In this document: in pieces, positions 15,801 to 29,694 of the stretch
Position numbering within the stretch: position 1 is the stretch's first letter
Layout of the letters: the number at the start of each line of letters is the position of its first letter
Source: Theropithecus gelada
Taxonomy: Eukaryota; Chordata; Mammalia; Primates; Cercopithecidae
Direction of reading: 5' to 3'
Assembly: GCF_003255815.1 (NCBI RefSeq)
Contig: NC_037689.1
Coordinates: 23,585,700-23,649,699 of the forward strand
Length of the DNA stretch: 64,000 bases
The notes under the pieces: generated by a model
Seen by the model: only the letters and a program-made list of their open reading frames with translations
Database searches by the model: none
Told to the model about the DNA's origin: nothing
Position numbers and translations under genes: made by a program

Positions 15801-17006
15801 GTAACCACTGGGCTTCTGCCCACAGGAAGCAAGCAGGGTGAGGATGGACTGGGTTCCTGGTAATCTTGATTCCGACTCTTTGATAGTAATTAGACACACA
15901 TCTAGCTGAGGTGCCATCAGCCCTGTTGTTTCCTGAGGGAGCTTTGATGCTGATGGTAGGGTCAGCTTTTCAACTGTGCCTTTGCAGCCCTTGGAATAAA
16001 TCGCATTGTCGGAAGCACTGAGTCACCATCTTCAAAGCAGGCGGCAAAGGCCTTCAGAGCTGCTCCAGGGAATGCAGACAGCTCAGCCGAGTTTGTTTGC
16101 CTTCTGGAAATGTCAGATTTGGAGGTTCATCGCATTTGTCAGGGGAGCAACGCGCCTCTGTTTGACATCGCCTCACCCTGCCGTGCGGTTCTGCGTCTCT
16201 TCTATGCTCCTGAAGGTCTCAGAGAGCCAGGCTGCAGTCCAAGTGTCACCCCTTAATTTCCGCAGGCAGGCTGTTCTCCCGTGTCAGGGAACAACCTGAG
16301 TTTCAGAAAAGTGTCAATTTTGTGCTGCCAAGGAAGAATTTGGGCTTAGGCAAATTGTAAGGTCATAGCGGATGCAAGCCCCAACTTTAGTTCCGAATCT
16401 TGTTTTAATTATGATTTCAGGCTAATGCAACACATTGAAATATGTGACAAGATAGCGTATGTAAGAATATAGAATTAATCAACTGAAATGCTAGATTTGT
16501 TTTGTTTTTACTCCAACGACTAGTTAGACATACTCATGACACAAGAGTCACGTAGTCTACTTTTGAGACTGTAAGAGAGAAAAACTAGGAGCTCAGAAAG
16601 CAGAGTTTGATTGGCGTCAAGCACTGGGTAAGTGGGAAGAACAGGGAGAAGAATGAGTTTCTATCCTTCCTCTGTCTTTGTTCTGCTGCCGGTAAGCCCG
16701 GTTCATCTGTTGTTGTTGTTTTTTTTCCCAAGGGGATCTGGTACAGAATGCAGCATCTACCAACCACAGGCACTGGATGTAACTGTGCTCTGGCAGGCTT
16801 CCTTCTTGGGAAAACATGAAGAAATCAGAGGCATTTTTACTGTGTCTGCGAGGGTAGCTGGCAGGCTGGCAGGGCTAATCTCCTTCACCTTCTCGGGAGA
16901 TTACACTGGTCTGTTTTAATTTGCTTAATTGTGCACTAAGCCTTATCTTTTCCTTGCTGGTGCTTGTTCTTAGTCTACCATGCAAGAGAATTAAGATTTA
17001 TTGGTT
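15801..17006. other. Longest low-repeat stretch of the window
   Basis: About 1.2 kb contain no recognisable Alu, L1, LTR or tandem array. Several short frames exist (under 100 codons) without start context or domains. The absence of insertions in such a repeat-dense region makes it a candidate for conserved noncoding function, which is inference only. Confidence 0.5.
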
Positions 17007-17301
17007 GGCCGGGTACGGTGGCTCACTCTTGTAATCCCAACACTTTGGAGGGCCAAGACGGGCGGATCACGAGGTCAGGAGATCGAGACCATCTTGGCTA
17101 ACACGATGAAACTTTGTCTGTACTAAAAATACAAAAATTAGTGTGGTGTGGTGGTGGGCACCTGTAGTTCCAGCTACTCAGGAGGCTGAGGCAGGAGAAT
17201 GGCGTGAACTCGGGAGGCAGAGCTTGCAGTGAGCTGAGATTGTGCCACTATCCTCCAGCCTGGGCAACATAGCAAGACTCCATCTCAAAAAAAAAAAAAA
17301 A
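17007..17301 (+). mobile_element. AluY: AluY-like element
   Basis: Plus-strand Alu with CACGAGGTCAGGAGATCGAG and CTTGGCTAACACGATG, ending in about 15 A. Confidence 0.94.
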
Positions 17302-17624
17302 TTCGTAGGTAAGGAATGCGTGGAGGGTTCTTTTATAATGTATCAATGCACAGCATGGATGGAAAGCGTTCTTAGATCGAAAGAGCGTGCCCAGGTTATT
17401 TCCACAAATGAAACTACCCATAAACCGACTGAGGTCCAGATGGTGACTCACCATCAGCCGCTCCCTGGAGAGCTCCACACACATACCTGCTGACAGTCAC
17501 CGTCCCCCTGCTGCCATCACGGTCTTCTCATGCTGCTGGTAGTTTTGACCATCTTCATACTTCCTGCAAATACATCCTAGAGTATGTGGTTTTGGGGGTT
17601 GAGAGTCTAATTCAGCCTTTTCTG
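17302..17624. other. Low-repeat DNA
   Basis: About 320 bases, nothing recognised. Confidence 0.5.
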
Positions 17625-17885
17625 CCTAAGATTCATCCATGTCATGGTGTCTCAGTATAGCTATTTCATTGTCCATAATGTTTAGCATTTTCTTGGGTGA
17701 ACACATCACAGCTTATTTATGCACTCTGCTACCGATGGACATTTCAGAAGTTTCCCATTTGCAGATCCTGTCAACCAGGTATCAGGGAGCATTCTTGTCC
17801 ATAGTATTGGTGACATATGTGTGACTATTGCTAGGGGTTTTCTACCTAGGGGTGGACTCAGTGTGTCGTGGGCTGGAGGACTATT
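17625..17885 (-). mobile_element. L1: Old L1 (L1M-like) ORF2 fragment, minus strand
   Basis: The + strand reads like a diverged reversed L1 ORF2 end: ATTCATCCATGTCATGG, CTACCGATGGACATTTCAG, GGGAGCATTCTTGTCCATAG and CTACCTAGGGGTGGACTCAG. All frames are broken. Confidence 0.7.
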
Positions 17886-18237
17886 TTGAAAAGAATGCTG
17901 TAAATTCGGTGAAAAGAGGCAATGACAGATGACACAAATCTACCTACAACGAAGAAGGTGTTAGTGGGCAGATTCTTCTACAGAAATCATCACGCTCTTC
18001 ATCCACGTCCCCACTAAACTGAGGAGAAACTTGGAGAGGGAAGAACCCTTTGCCTAAGATCCCTGGATGACTTGTATTCTGACAGAAGCTCAGAGAAATT
18101 CTGAAGGAAAAGGTTGGTATTTGATTGAAACCAATTTTGACACGCTTTGTGAGTTTTTAAACCTTCCCAGGGGCATTCATTGCCTTAAAATTCTAAAAAA
18201 AAAAAAATTAGGGCCATCTTAAAAGAGCTGGTGGTTA
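17886..18237. other. Low-repeat DNA with an A13 run
   Basis: No element recognised. An A run lies at about 18195-18207. Confidence 0.5.
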
Positions 18238-18358
18238 TAGACAAATCAGGCCATCTAGCAGAAGCACGAAAGAATGGATGTAAAATGAAACTCACCTGTA
18301 GACAAATCAGGCCATCTAGCAGAAGCACGACAGAGTGGATGTAAAATGAAACTCACCG
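18238..18358 (+). repeat. 61-bp tandem duplication
   Basis: TAGACAAATCAGGCCATCTA starts at 18238 and again at 18299. The two copies differ at about three positions over 60 bases, so the duplication is fairly recent. It lies outside any recognised transposon. Confidence 0.95.
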
Positions 18359-18382
18359 TGGCATATTGGAACACTCACTACC

Positions 18383-18797
18383 TTAGTTTGTTTGTTGTTG
18401 CTATGACTGGATACCTAAGACTTGGTAATTTATAATGAAAAGAAATATATTTATGAGAGTTCTGGAGGCTGGGAAGTGCAAGGATGAGGAGCTGCATCTG
18501 GCGAGGACCTTCTTGCTAGTGGGGACTCTCTCTGGGGAGTTTTGAGATGGGACAGGCCTCCTGTGACACAGAGGCTCATGGGAGAAAAACAACCTTTTTT
18601 TGATCGCAGACCTGCTTTTGGTCACAGACCTGCTCTGGTGGTAACTCACCCACACCTTTGAGAACCCATTAATTGACTAATTCATGGAGGGATTCATCCA
18701 TCCATGAGGGCAGAGCCTCATGTAAACACTGTTACCTTGGGAACCCAGCCTCAACATGACTTTTGGTACGGGCAAACCATATTCTAACCATAGCACT
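18383..18797 (-). mobile_element. MaLR-type LTR (MST/MLT1-like), minus strand
   Basis: Reversed landmarks: TTAGTTTGTTTGTTGTTGCT, TACCTAAGACTTGGTAATTT, GAGAGTTCTGGAGGCTGGGA, AACCCATTAATTGACTAATTC and GGGCAGAGCCTCATG. Confidence 0.75.
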
Positions 18798-19074
18798 TAC
18801 AAACCGTCTGCTTATGTTGGATTAAATTTAGGTGGTTGAATATACGATCAGAGCTGTGAATCTTTGGTGTGATTTATCTAACAGAGCTCTCACAGTCCTC
18901 ATGCTCTACTGAGCCCTCTCTGTCAGCATAGGTGGCATTTGCTACACAGGTGGACGCTGAAGTTGGCAGCTGAACTTGGCAAGCAACAGGAGAGAGACTG
19001 ATGGGTTAGATTCATTATACATTAGTACTATTTTATATTTGTTAGAAAAAAATTGCAAAACTGAACGATTATTG
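18798..19074. other. Low-repeat DNA
   Basis: About 280 AT-rich bases without a recognised element. Confidence 0.5.
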
Positions 19075-19170
19075 TTAATCTTATTATTATTTTGAGAAGG
19101 GGTCCTGCTCTATCGCTCAGGCTGGAGTACAGTGGTGCAATCGCAGCTCACTGCAGCCTCAAACTCTATA
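19075..19170 (-). mobile_element. Alu: Alu 3' fragment, minus strand, truncated by the 17-bp array
   Basis: TTATTATTATTTTGAGAAGG leads into GCTGGAGTACAGTGGTGCAA and GCAGCTCACTGCAGCCTC, then stops at the first satellite unit. The missing Alu body is not found on the far side of the array. Confidence 0.85.
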
Positions 19171-20822
19171 CTGTAGCTGTGACCATACTGCAGCTCTGAC
19201 CATAACACAGCTCTGAGTATACCACAGCTCTGACTTCACTGCATAGCTCACCGTACTGTAGATCTGAACATACCACAGCTCTGGCCATAGCATAGCTCTG
19301 ACTATCCGCCAGCTCTGACTATGCTGTAGACCTGACTATGCTGTAGGTCTGATTACACAGCAGCTCTGATCATACCACAGCTCTGACCATAGCACAGCTC
19401 TGACTATACCCCCAGCTCTGACTTTAGTGCAGATCTGAACATACTGCAGCTCTGGTCGTACTGCAGCTCTGATCATACTACAGCTCTGACCATAGTACAG
19501 CTGTGACTATCCACCAGTTCTGACTATGCTGAAGATCTTAGTAGGCTGTAGGTCTGATTACATTGCAGCTCTGACCGTAGCACAGCTCTGACTATACCCC
19601 AGTTCTGACTATGCTGTAGATCTGATTATACTGCAGCTCTGGCCATATTGCAGCTCTGATCATACCACAGCTCTGACCATAGCATAGCTCTGACTATACC
19701 CCAACTCTGACTATACCCCAGCTCTGACTATGCTGTAGGTCTGATTATACTGCAGCTCTGACCATACCACAGCTCTGACCATAGCAAAGCTCTGACAATA
19801 TGCCAGCTCTGACTATGCTGTAGGTCTGATTATACTGCAGCTCTGACCATACCGGGACTCTGTCCATAGCACAGCTCTGACTATACCACAGCTCTGACTT
19901 TACTGCAGATTGGACTGTGCTGCAGCTGTGACCATATTGCAGCTCCTACTGCAGCACAGCTCCAACCATACCGCAGCTCTGACTGTACGGCAGCTCTGAC
20001 CATAACTTAACTTGGACCATACCGCAGCTCTGACCATAGCACAGCTCTGACTGTACGGCAGCTCTGACCATACGTCAGCTCTGACCATACCACAGATCTG
20101 GCCATTGCACAGCTCTGACTCTACCGTAGCTCTGACTATACTGTCGATCTCACTACACTGCAGCTGTAATCATACTGCAGCTCTGACCATAGCACGGCTT
20201 TCACCATATCTCAGTTCCGACCATACCACAGATCTGACCGTACCGCAGCTTTTACCATGCCACCGCTCAACCATGCTACAGCTCTGACCCTACCACAGCT
20301 CTGACCATAGCATGGCTTTCACCATATCTCAGTTCCGACCATACCACAGCTCTGACCATACCGCAGCTTTTACCATGCTGCAGGTCTGACCATGCCACAG
20401 CCCTGACCATGCCACAGCTCTGACCCTACCACAGCTCTGACCATAGCATGGCTTTCACCATATCTCAGTTCCGACCATACCACAGATCTGACCGTACCGC
20501 AGCTTTTACCATGCTGCAGGTCTGACCATGCCACAGCTCTGACCATGCCACAGCTCTGACCCTACTGTAGATCTGACTACATTTCAGCTGTAACCATAGT
20601 GCAGCTCTGACCATACCCTAGATGTGATCAGACTTCAGCTCTGACCATCCTGCAACTCTGACCAGACCTCAGTGCTGACCATACCATAGATCTGACTGTG
20701 CGGCAGCTCTAAGCATACTGCAACTGTCACCGCACTGCAGGTGTGACCATACTGCGGCTCGGACCTCACTGCAGATCTGACTGTGCGGCAGCTCTGAGCC
20801 TAGCACAGCTCTGTTCGTGCTG
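19171..20822. repeat. 17-bp minisatellite, about 97 units
   Basis: Degenerate unit CTGCAGCTCTGACCATA or CCACAGCTCTGACCATA, repeated over ~1.65 kb. Higher-order structure is visible: the block GACTATGCTGTAGGTCTGAT recurs 85 bp apart (5 units) near 19.73 kb. The block GGCTTTCACCATATCTCAGT starts at 20196, 20314 and 20450, spacings close to 7 and exactly 8 units. Translation gives repetitive cysteine/serine-rich peptides on the minus strand with no sign of real coding. Confidence 0.95.
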
Positions 20823-22408
20823 CGGAAAGTGAAGGAGACGAGAGAGAGAACTAAGGCTGCAATGCTGTTTGCATAGCTTGTTGGCACGGCTGCCAGGGGT
20901 CGTGGATTCAAAGTTAGGAGTGCTGCTGCTCCTCCCAGGGATGAGTCTGCCTCAGCATCCTTGCAGAGTCGGTCCTGGGGGGTTGAGGCAGCCGTGCACC
21001 TGTGGTCTCTCTGGCCAGTTTTCCGGTGGGTGTCAGAGCAGTGGCTGAAACTGTCAATGAAACCCTCAGAGTCTGAGATCTCAGAAGTCTTCTCAGGTGT
21101 CCCACATGGCACCTTTTTTTTCCTCTTTAAAATATAAACTTTTTTTAATCTTTTGCTAAGAAATAACATTTCCCTATACATCTGACCTCAGCAACACACA
21201 CTGTACTGAATAATTACAAATGGTCAGTGCATTTGTGAAAAGAAAATGAACATGCCAGATAACGAAAGAAATACATCATTACAAAAAAGACGTCGTAATT
21301 GCCCATACGTTTGGCAAACATACAAAGAAAATGGATAATACTGACAGGTTTCAGGGTATCAGGCAAAAGGATTATCTGTTAAGGATGGAAACTGGTAACA
21401 TCAACTCTAGATGGCCCATGGACACATTATTGGGAGAGATTAAAAATGTACTAATCCGTTAAACCAGCAAGTCAATGTGTAGGAGTGTAGCCTACAGGTA
21501 ACAGGTGCACAAAGTCTGTGTAAAGGGAATTGGCTGCAAAAAGGTATTTGCAAACTACTGGGAATGAATTGGAATCAATTTATAGGTTGATGGTTAAGGG
21601 TTATGTACAGTTGTCGGTTGCAAGTGACAGAAATAGACTCTAGTTGATTGAAGAAATGTAATAGATATGGGGCAGGTCAGAGAACGATGAGAAGATTAGG
21701 GAATTATAGGCAGAACCCCACGAAGGCTGGTGGATAAGAAGCCCTCGTGTATACACCATGTCTATACCTGCCATGCCTCAGTTATACACCGTCCTAACCA
21801 ATCCCAGGGGTGCCCCACTTCTCGTGAGCCTCCTACAGCTTTAGAATGTGGACAGCCTCTAATGAGGGCAGGCCCGCCGTCTTCCCTGATTCTCCTATCA
21901 GAGGGTTCTCCTGGGGTTCCTGCTTTTACATTGTTGCCAAATGCAAGGGAAGGTGGCTGCTGGATAAATCGTCTCTGCTTGCTCACCGTTGGGTGAGCTT
22001 CCGTTATTTTCATAGTGACCAGCCATCATCACCTTGTCCTCAGCAGCATATCTGTGTAGCATGGAAAGTGGGGCTGGTGGATGGAGATGTCCTTTGCTGA
22101 GTCAGGGATTCCACGGGCAGCATTTACACTGGGACATTCACTGTTGGGGGTGCTTCCTCTCTCCCCTGCAGACCACCCCCACCAGGGCTCAACCCAAGGT
22201 CCCCCAAGCTCACTTTCTTTCCTGTAGGTCTTCACTCTGTGATATCAAGTGGTTTCCTCTCTCTGGGTTCTTCTTTCTTTCTTTGCTAAAAAGGGATCCT
22301 GCCCTCCCTTTCCTAGGACTCTTTGGTTTGTTATGTGATAAGGTGATTTAAGATGTAGACAATGCTTCATAAGCTGACCCACGGGGACTGCTGGAAATGA
22401 GAGAGGTT
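20823..22408. other. Low-repeat DNA with possible old L1 traces
   Basis: From about 21430 to 21610 the text (AAACCAGCAAGTCAATGTGT, GGTATTTGCAAACTACTGGG) faintly resembles a diverged plus-strand L1M/HAL1 ORF2. A 170-codon minus frame overlapping 20669-21181 runs from the minisatellite into unique DNA; I find no domain in it and do not call it. Confidence 0.45.
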
Positions 22409-22704
22409 GGCTGGGCTCTGTGCTTCATGCCTGTAGTCCCAGCACCTTGGAAGGCCGTGGCGGGAGCATTGCTTGAAGCTGGGAGGATCGTTTGAAGCCT
22501 GGGCAACATGGCAAGACACTCATCTCTACAAAAATAAAAATAAATCATCCAGGTGTGGTGGTGCGTGCTTGCAGTCCCAGCTACTCTGACGGCTGAGGAA
22601 GGAGAATCCCTTGAGCCCAGGCGTTTGAGGCTGCAGTGAGCTGAGATTGCCCTCACCTCACTCTAGCCTGGGCAACACAGTGAGACCCCACCTTTAAAAA
22701 AAAG
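22409..22704 (+). mobile_element. Alu: AluJ-like element
   Basis: Diverged plus-strand Alu with J-type features (GCCTGGGCAACATGGCAAGA, CTACAAAAATAAAAATAAAT, GAGCCCAGGCGTTTGAGGCT). Confidence 0.9.
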
Positions 22705-22848
22705 AGCTCATTCTTCATTTCAGCACCATTGATGCTGGCATGTGTGATGCTCAAAGTGAAATTGGTCCTGTTCTCTCTTTCCTTTTTGTAAATAATTTCA
22801 TTTAGACTTCAGGGGTCTCATTCTAGCTTCTAGGCTCTTTGTGTGTCT

Positions 22849-22892
22849 GTCTATCTCTTTCTCTCTCCCCCCTCCATCTCCCCCTCCATCTC

Positions 22893-22989
<97 letters not shown>
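22849..22989 (+). repeat. Compound (TC)n, (CTCCCCCTCCAT)n, (TG)n, (GA)n microsatellite
   Basis: Pyrimidine repeats pass into about 13 TG and about 14 GA dinucleotides. CCTCCATCTCCCC occurs at 22871-22883 and 22883-22895. Low-complexity frames open on both strands are artefacts. Confidence 0.95.
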
Positions 22990-23101
22990 GACACAGAGAA
23001 AGGCAAAGATATTTTTCTCTTTTGGTGTTGAGTGGATGGGCGGCCAGGAAGGGGTGTTTGCTGGTTTTCTGGGGAGTCAAATGAAAACAAATGTGGATTT
23101 A

Positions 23102-24628
<1,527 letters not shown>

Positions 24629-24881
24629 AATTTCTTATTGAGAATGTTGAGCAGCTCATATTGCCGTCAATTATGGGGAGAAGGTCATTAATTTTCTCTT
24701 ATACGAAAATGGGAAGATTTCTCGGCATTTCAGTTTCTTCTCACGTAATCGTTTATCTCAATCTGATTTGAATTTTCAGGATTCATTAACGAGATGATTC
24801 TCAGTGTTCTCAGAGTGGCAGTATTTCAAACATTGTATGCTACCGAGGTTGATGTTTTTGCAATGGGATAATATGAGCGAC
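24629..24881. other. Low-repeat DNA, AT-rich with TAAT cores
   Basis: About 250 bases without repeats, containing TCAATTATGG, TCATTAATTTTC and TTCATTAACGAG. Homeodomain-type core motifs are clustered, but such cores are common in AT-rich DNA. Confidence 0.4.
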
Positions 24882-25174
24882 TTTTTTTTTTTGAGATGGA
24901 GTCTCACTCTGCCGTTCAGGCTGGAGTGCAGTGGCATGATCTCGGCTCACTGCAACCTCCACCTCCCGGGTACGAGCAATTCTCTGCCTCAGCCTCCCGA
25001 GCAGCTGGGACTACAGGCGTCCCCCACCACACCCTGGTAATTTTTGTATTTTTAGAAATAGAGACGGGGTTTCACCGTGTTGGCCAGGATGGTCTCAATC
25101 TCTTGACTTCGTGATCCACCTGCCTTGGCCTCCCAAAGTGCTGGGATGACAGACGCGAGCCACCGTGCCCTGCC
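24882..25174 (-). mobile_element. Alu: AluY-like element, minus strand
   Basis: T11 then GAGATGGAGTCTCACTCTGC to GAGCCACCGTGCCCTGCC. AluY-type text (GGCCAGGATGGTCTCAATCT) is present in the reverse complement. Confidence 0.94.
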
Positions 25175-25199
25175 TCTTTTTCTTCTTTTTGTTCTGTCG

Positions 25200-26062
25200 A
25201 GGCTGTGAGACGGAGGCAGAGACTGGAGCGATGTGGCCACAAGCCCAGGGATGCCTGGAGCCCCCAGGAGCTGGGAGAGGCAGGAAGGATCCTCCCCTAG
25301 AGCCTCCAGAAGGAACTGGATACAATTGTAATGGGTTATATGGTGATCCCCAAAATATATGTTTATTTCCTTTTCCCCGGAACCTGTAAATGCAATCTTG
25401 TTTGGAAATAGGATCTCTGCAAATGTAATTAGTTAAGGATCTTGAAATAAAATTTTCCTAGATTAGGGGGTTCTAAATGCAATGACAGGTGTCCTTCTAA
25501 GACACAGACGAGGAGACCCAGACACAGAGGGGAAGGCCACATGGAGACAGAGACAGAGATTGGTGTGATGTGGCCACAAGCCCAGGGATGCTGGGAGCCC
25601 CTGGAAGCTGGGAGAGGCAAGAAGGATCCTCCCGTAGAGCCTCCAGAAGGAACTGGATACAATTGTAATGGATTATATGGTGATCCCCAAAAATACGTTT
25701 GTTTTTGTCCTGTTCCCCAGAACCTGTAAATGGAATGTTATTTGGAGATAGGATCTCTGCAAATGTAATTAGTTAACAATGTGAAAATAAAATTGTCCAA
25801 AGATGAGGGAGCCCTGAATCCAATGACAGGTGTCCTTCTAAGACACAGAAGAGGAGGCCCAGACACAGAGGAGAAGGCCACGTGGAGGCAGAGACAGAGA
25901 TTGGTGTGATGTGGCCACAAGCCCAGGGACACCTGGAGCCCCTGGGAGCTTGGAGAGGTGGGAAGGAGCCTCCCCTGCAGACTCCAGAGGGAGCTCAGTC
26001 CTAAGACCTTCATCTCAGACTCCTGGTCTCCAGGATTATGTGAGCATACATTTCCATTTCAA
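25200..26062 (+). mobile_element. LTR repeated in tandem (~340-bp period)
   Basis: The landmark ATGTGGCCACAAGCCCAGGG occurs at 25231, 25568 and 25909 (the last ending GGGA). Each is followed by GGATCCTCCC-type sequence and, in the first two units, by GGAACTGGATACAATTGTAA, AACCTGTAAATG and GGATCTCTGCAAATGTAATT. This is the MaLR/ERVL-type family that also occurs at 35.9 and 41.2 kb. The last unit runs to a normal LTR tail (GACTCCTGGTCTCCAGGATT) and into the 30-bp minisatellite. Confidence 0.82.
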
Positions 26063-26392
26063 GCCTTGAAGGTTGTGAAATTGGTCACCGCTGCCATGAA
26101 GGTTGTGAACTTGGTCACGACTACCTTGAAGGCTGTGAAATTGGTCACGGCTGCCTTGAAGGTTGTGAACTTGGTCACGGCTGCCTTGAAGGTTGTGAAC
26201 TTGGTCACGGCTGCCTTGAAGGTTGGGAACTTGGTCACGGCTGCCTTGAAGGTTGGGAACTTGGTCACGGCTGCCTTGAAGGTTGGGAACTTGGTCACGG
26301 CTGCCTTGAAGGTTGTGAAGTTGGTCACGGCTGCCTTGAAGGTTGGGAACTTGGTCACGGCTGCCTTGAAGGTTGTGAAATTGGTCACGGCT
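26063..26392. repeat. 30-bp minisatellite, 11 units
   Basis: Unit GCCTTGAAGGTTGTGAAATT + GGTCACGGCT, period exactly 30 from 26063. As 30 is a multiple of 3, frames stay open on both strands and give decapeptide repeats (LKVVNLVTAA on plus, AAVTKFPTFK and GSRDQVPNLQ on minus). The unit resembles the last ~30 bases of the LTR it follows (AAGCC...TTGTG...GTCACGGCTGCC), so it probably arose inside the LTR end. Coding is unlikely. Confidence 0.95.
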
Positions 26393-26889
26393 GCCACTGC
26401 AAACTTTCATATGGCTAGAGGATCCCCTTTCTGACTCATCTCCACATTCTGGTCTGGAATTTGGGACGGCAGTGAACCAGCTGCCCACTGTGTAGTGATC
26501 GCTCTTCTTGTCTGTCTGTCTAGGAACAGACCAGCCATACAGCCGAGAAACCCACCACAAGCAGTGTTCTTGAACGTCCCGAACTGCAGGGGACTTTAAT
26601 GCTCTGGCCCGTGGGCATGTCCTGGGAAGCTTCTGGTATGGGAAATCCAGCTTACAGCTTCCATCTGAGTAGAGCTGACCTTCCAAAGAGTGGAAGCTGT
26701 CTCAGTTCCTCGCCTGGTGGAGGGCAGATATCTGAAGGCATGAATGTTAGACAGATTTCCCCTTGGCTAAGGTCCCAGGTTGTTTTCTGGGCACTTGCTT
26801 GCTCGTGATATTATTTCGTGAGCTCTCTAAATGCTTTGGAATGTTGAGTTTACCCTGTTGTGTGTTGTGTATTCAGAGAAGCCATCAGA
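26393..26889. other. LTR remnant then low-repeat DNA
   Basis: The first bases (GCCACTGCAAACTTTCATAT) look like the LTR terminus displaced by the minisatellite. The rest is not recognised; a TCTGTCTGTC patch lies near 26510. Confidence 0.5.
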
Positions 26890-27390
<501 letters not shown>

Positions 27391-27391
27391 T

Positions 27392-27745
27392 GCAGGTCTG
27401 CAATCCCAGCACTTTGGGAGGCTGAGGCAGGCAGATTACTTCAGCCCAGGAGTTTGAGACTAGCGTGGGCACCATAGCAATACTCTATCCATACAAAAAT
27501 AAATAAATAGCTGTGCATGGTGGTGCACGCCTGTAGCCTCAGCTACTTGGGAGGCTGAGCCTCAGCTACTTGGGAGGCTGAGGTGGGAGGCTCGCTTGAG
27601 GCTAGGAGGTCGAGGCTGCAGTGAGCTACGATTGCACCACTGCACTCTCGCCTGGGTGACAGAGCAAGATCTTGTCTCAAAACAAAAGCAAAACAAAACA
27701 AAAATTAAAAACAAAATGAAAACAAACAAAAACAAAAACAAAACA
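27392..27745 (+). mobile_element. Alu: AluJ-like element lacking its head, with an internal duplication
   Basis: Starts within the left monomer (CTGCAATCCCAGCACTTTGG). CCTCAGCTACTTGGGAGGCT is present twice, near 27537 and 27559. The A-rich tail (AAACAAAACAAAAATT...) runs to about 27745. Confidence 0.9.
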
Positions 27746-28780
27746 CATTCATGCTTCCTCCCCCAGGATTGTAAGTGTGTTGTCTGGGAGCCTTTTCCTT
27801 TTTCCTCCCTTTTCCTTCACACCTCATTGAAACTGGCAACTGTGCTTCCTACTCCCCAGGAATTTTTTCCATTTCTACTACTGTCCGTCTCCTACTACTC
27901 TCCGTCTGTCCACTCCCCCCTGTTGCAAGCTCCTGGGCTGGGACCCTCTCAGGGTGGGATACATCAGGCCGTCTCCTCCCTGCTCTGTTGCCTTGGGAAT
28001 GTACCACCTCACACGAACCACCCTGCCTCTCCACACGGCACTCCCCTTGCTCAGAAACTCGAGATGATGATGGTTGTGTGTTCACCTGAGGTGCCCCAAG
28101 CTCCCCCGATAAACCACATCATGCAAAAATGCTTTGAGACGACGACAGGCAAGCCCAGGTTGTACAACAGGGCACACGATACCATCCCAGAATGCTGTCA
28201 TGATTCTCCTGCATGACACCAGGGGCCGGCTGTTTCTCACGCGCCCTGTCCACCTCCCAGTCCCAAACCTTTCTTCCTTGGCCAGCTTCACGTCTTCCGT
28301 CTCGAATGTCTTCCAGAGGTCAAGTCTCGGGTTCCCTGGGGTCCCCAGTTGGCCTCAGGCTGTGGATGCCCCGGGCATTGGCTCTGGACGATGACTTTTG
28401 AGCAGCTGTTCTGACGGCATCCATCACCTGTGGCTACCTCCCTGGTAGAGGCGGTAACCATGGAAACGGAGAGCCCAGCCAAGGAGCATCTGTGATGGGA
28501 GAGTGAGAGGGAAAAGGAGGCAGACAAAGGGGGCAGCATGGGTTCATGAGTCGAAGGATGTCAGCACCCGAGTATGGTAGGCCTTTTACAATTCTCGCCT
28601 CCCCAGTGAGTCTACAGGCATCGTGTCCCAGCCCCCCAGGAGGTAAGGAGGAGGGTGAGAGCTCCTCGCATGCGTGGGTCTGTGGAGGAGGAATGTATCC
28701 CGTGCCTCCACACCACACCTTTGACGTTGGTGGTTGTGATGCTCTGGGTATCATCAGTCCCAGATCCAGTTCTTTCCACG
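27746..28780. other. Low-repeat DNA, ~1 kb
   Basis: No repeat family recognised. Base composition is more GC-rich than the surroundings. GTAACCATGGAAAC at 28454-28467 is an RFX X-box-like palindrome with one mismatch. Frames of 70-140 codons occur on both strands but show no domains. No gene is called. Confidence 0.5.
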
Positions 28781-28828
28781 GCACTCCAGCCTGGATAACA
28801 CAGTTAAGACCCCATCTGTAAAAATAAG
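28781..28828 (+). mobile_element. Alu: Alu 3'-end scrap
   Basis: GCACTCCAGCCTGGATAACA and AAGACCCCATCTGTAAAAAT are the last bases of an old Alu. The next Alu inserted just downstream. Confidence 0.8.
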
Positions 28829-28833
28829 AATGA

Positions 28834-29169
<336 letters not shown>

Positions 29170-29278
29170 ACCTCCAGAGTGACTGCAGCCCAAAAGGGCT
29201 TCTTTCTGTTTTTTTCTACCACCATCCTATGTAGGGATCACCAAGAGCTATCCTCAGGTGTAGTGGTACAGCTGCTAG

Positions 29279-29657
<379 letters not shown>

Positions 29658-29694
29658 TATTCATTTATTTGTTATTTGTTTATTTTTATGTTTA

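Noticed and set aside
20669..21181. 170-codon minus-strand frame next to the 17-bp array
   Set aside because: Part is satellite; the rest shows no domain or homology I recognise. Kept as unassigned DNA.
26036..26686. 216-codon minus-strand frame and 158-codon plus frame over the 30-bp array
   Set aside because: The 30-bp period keeps any stop-free frame open on both strands; the non-repeat remainder has no domain, and there is no promoter or splice evidence.
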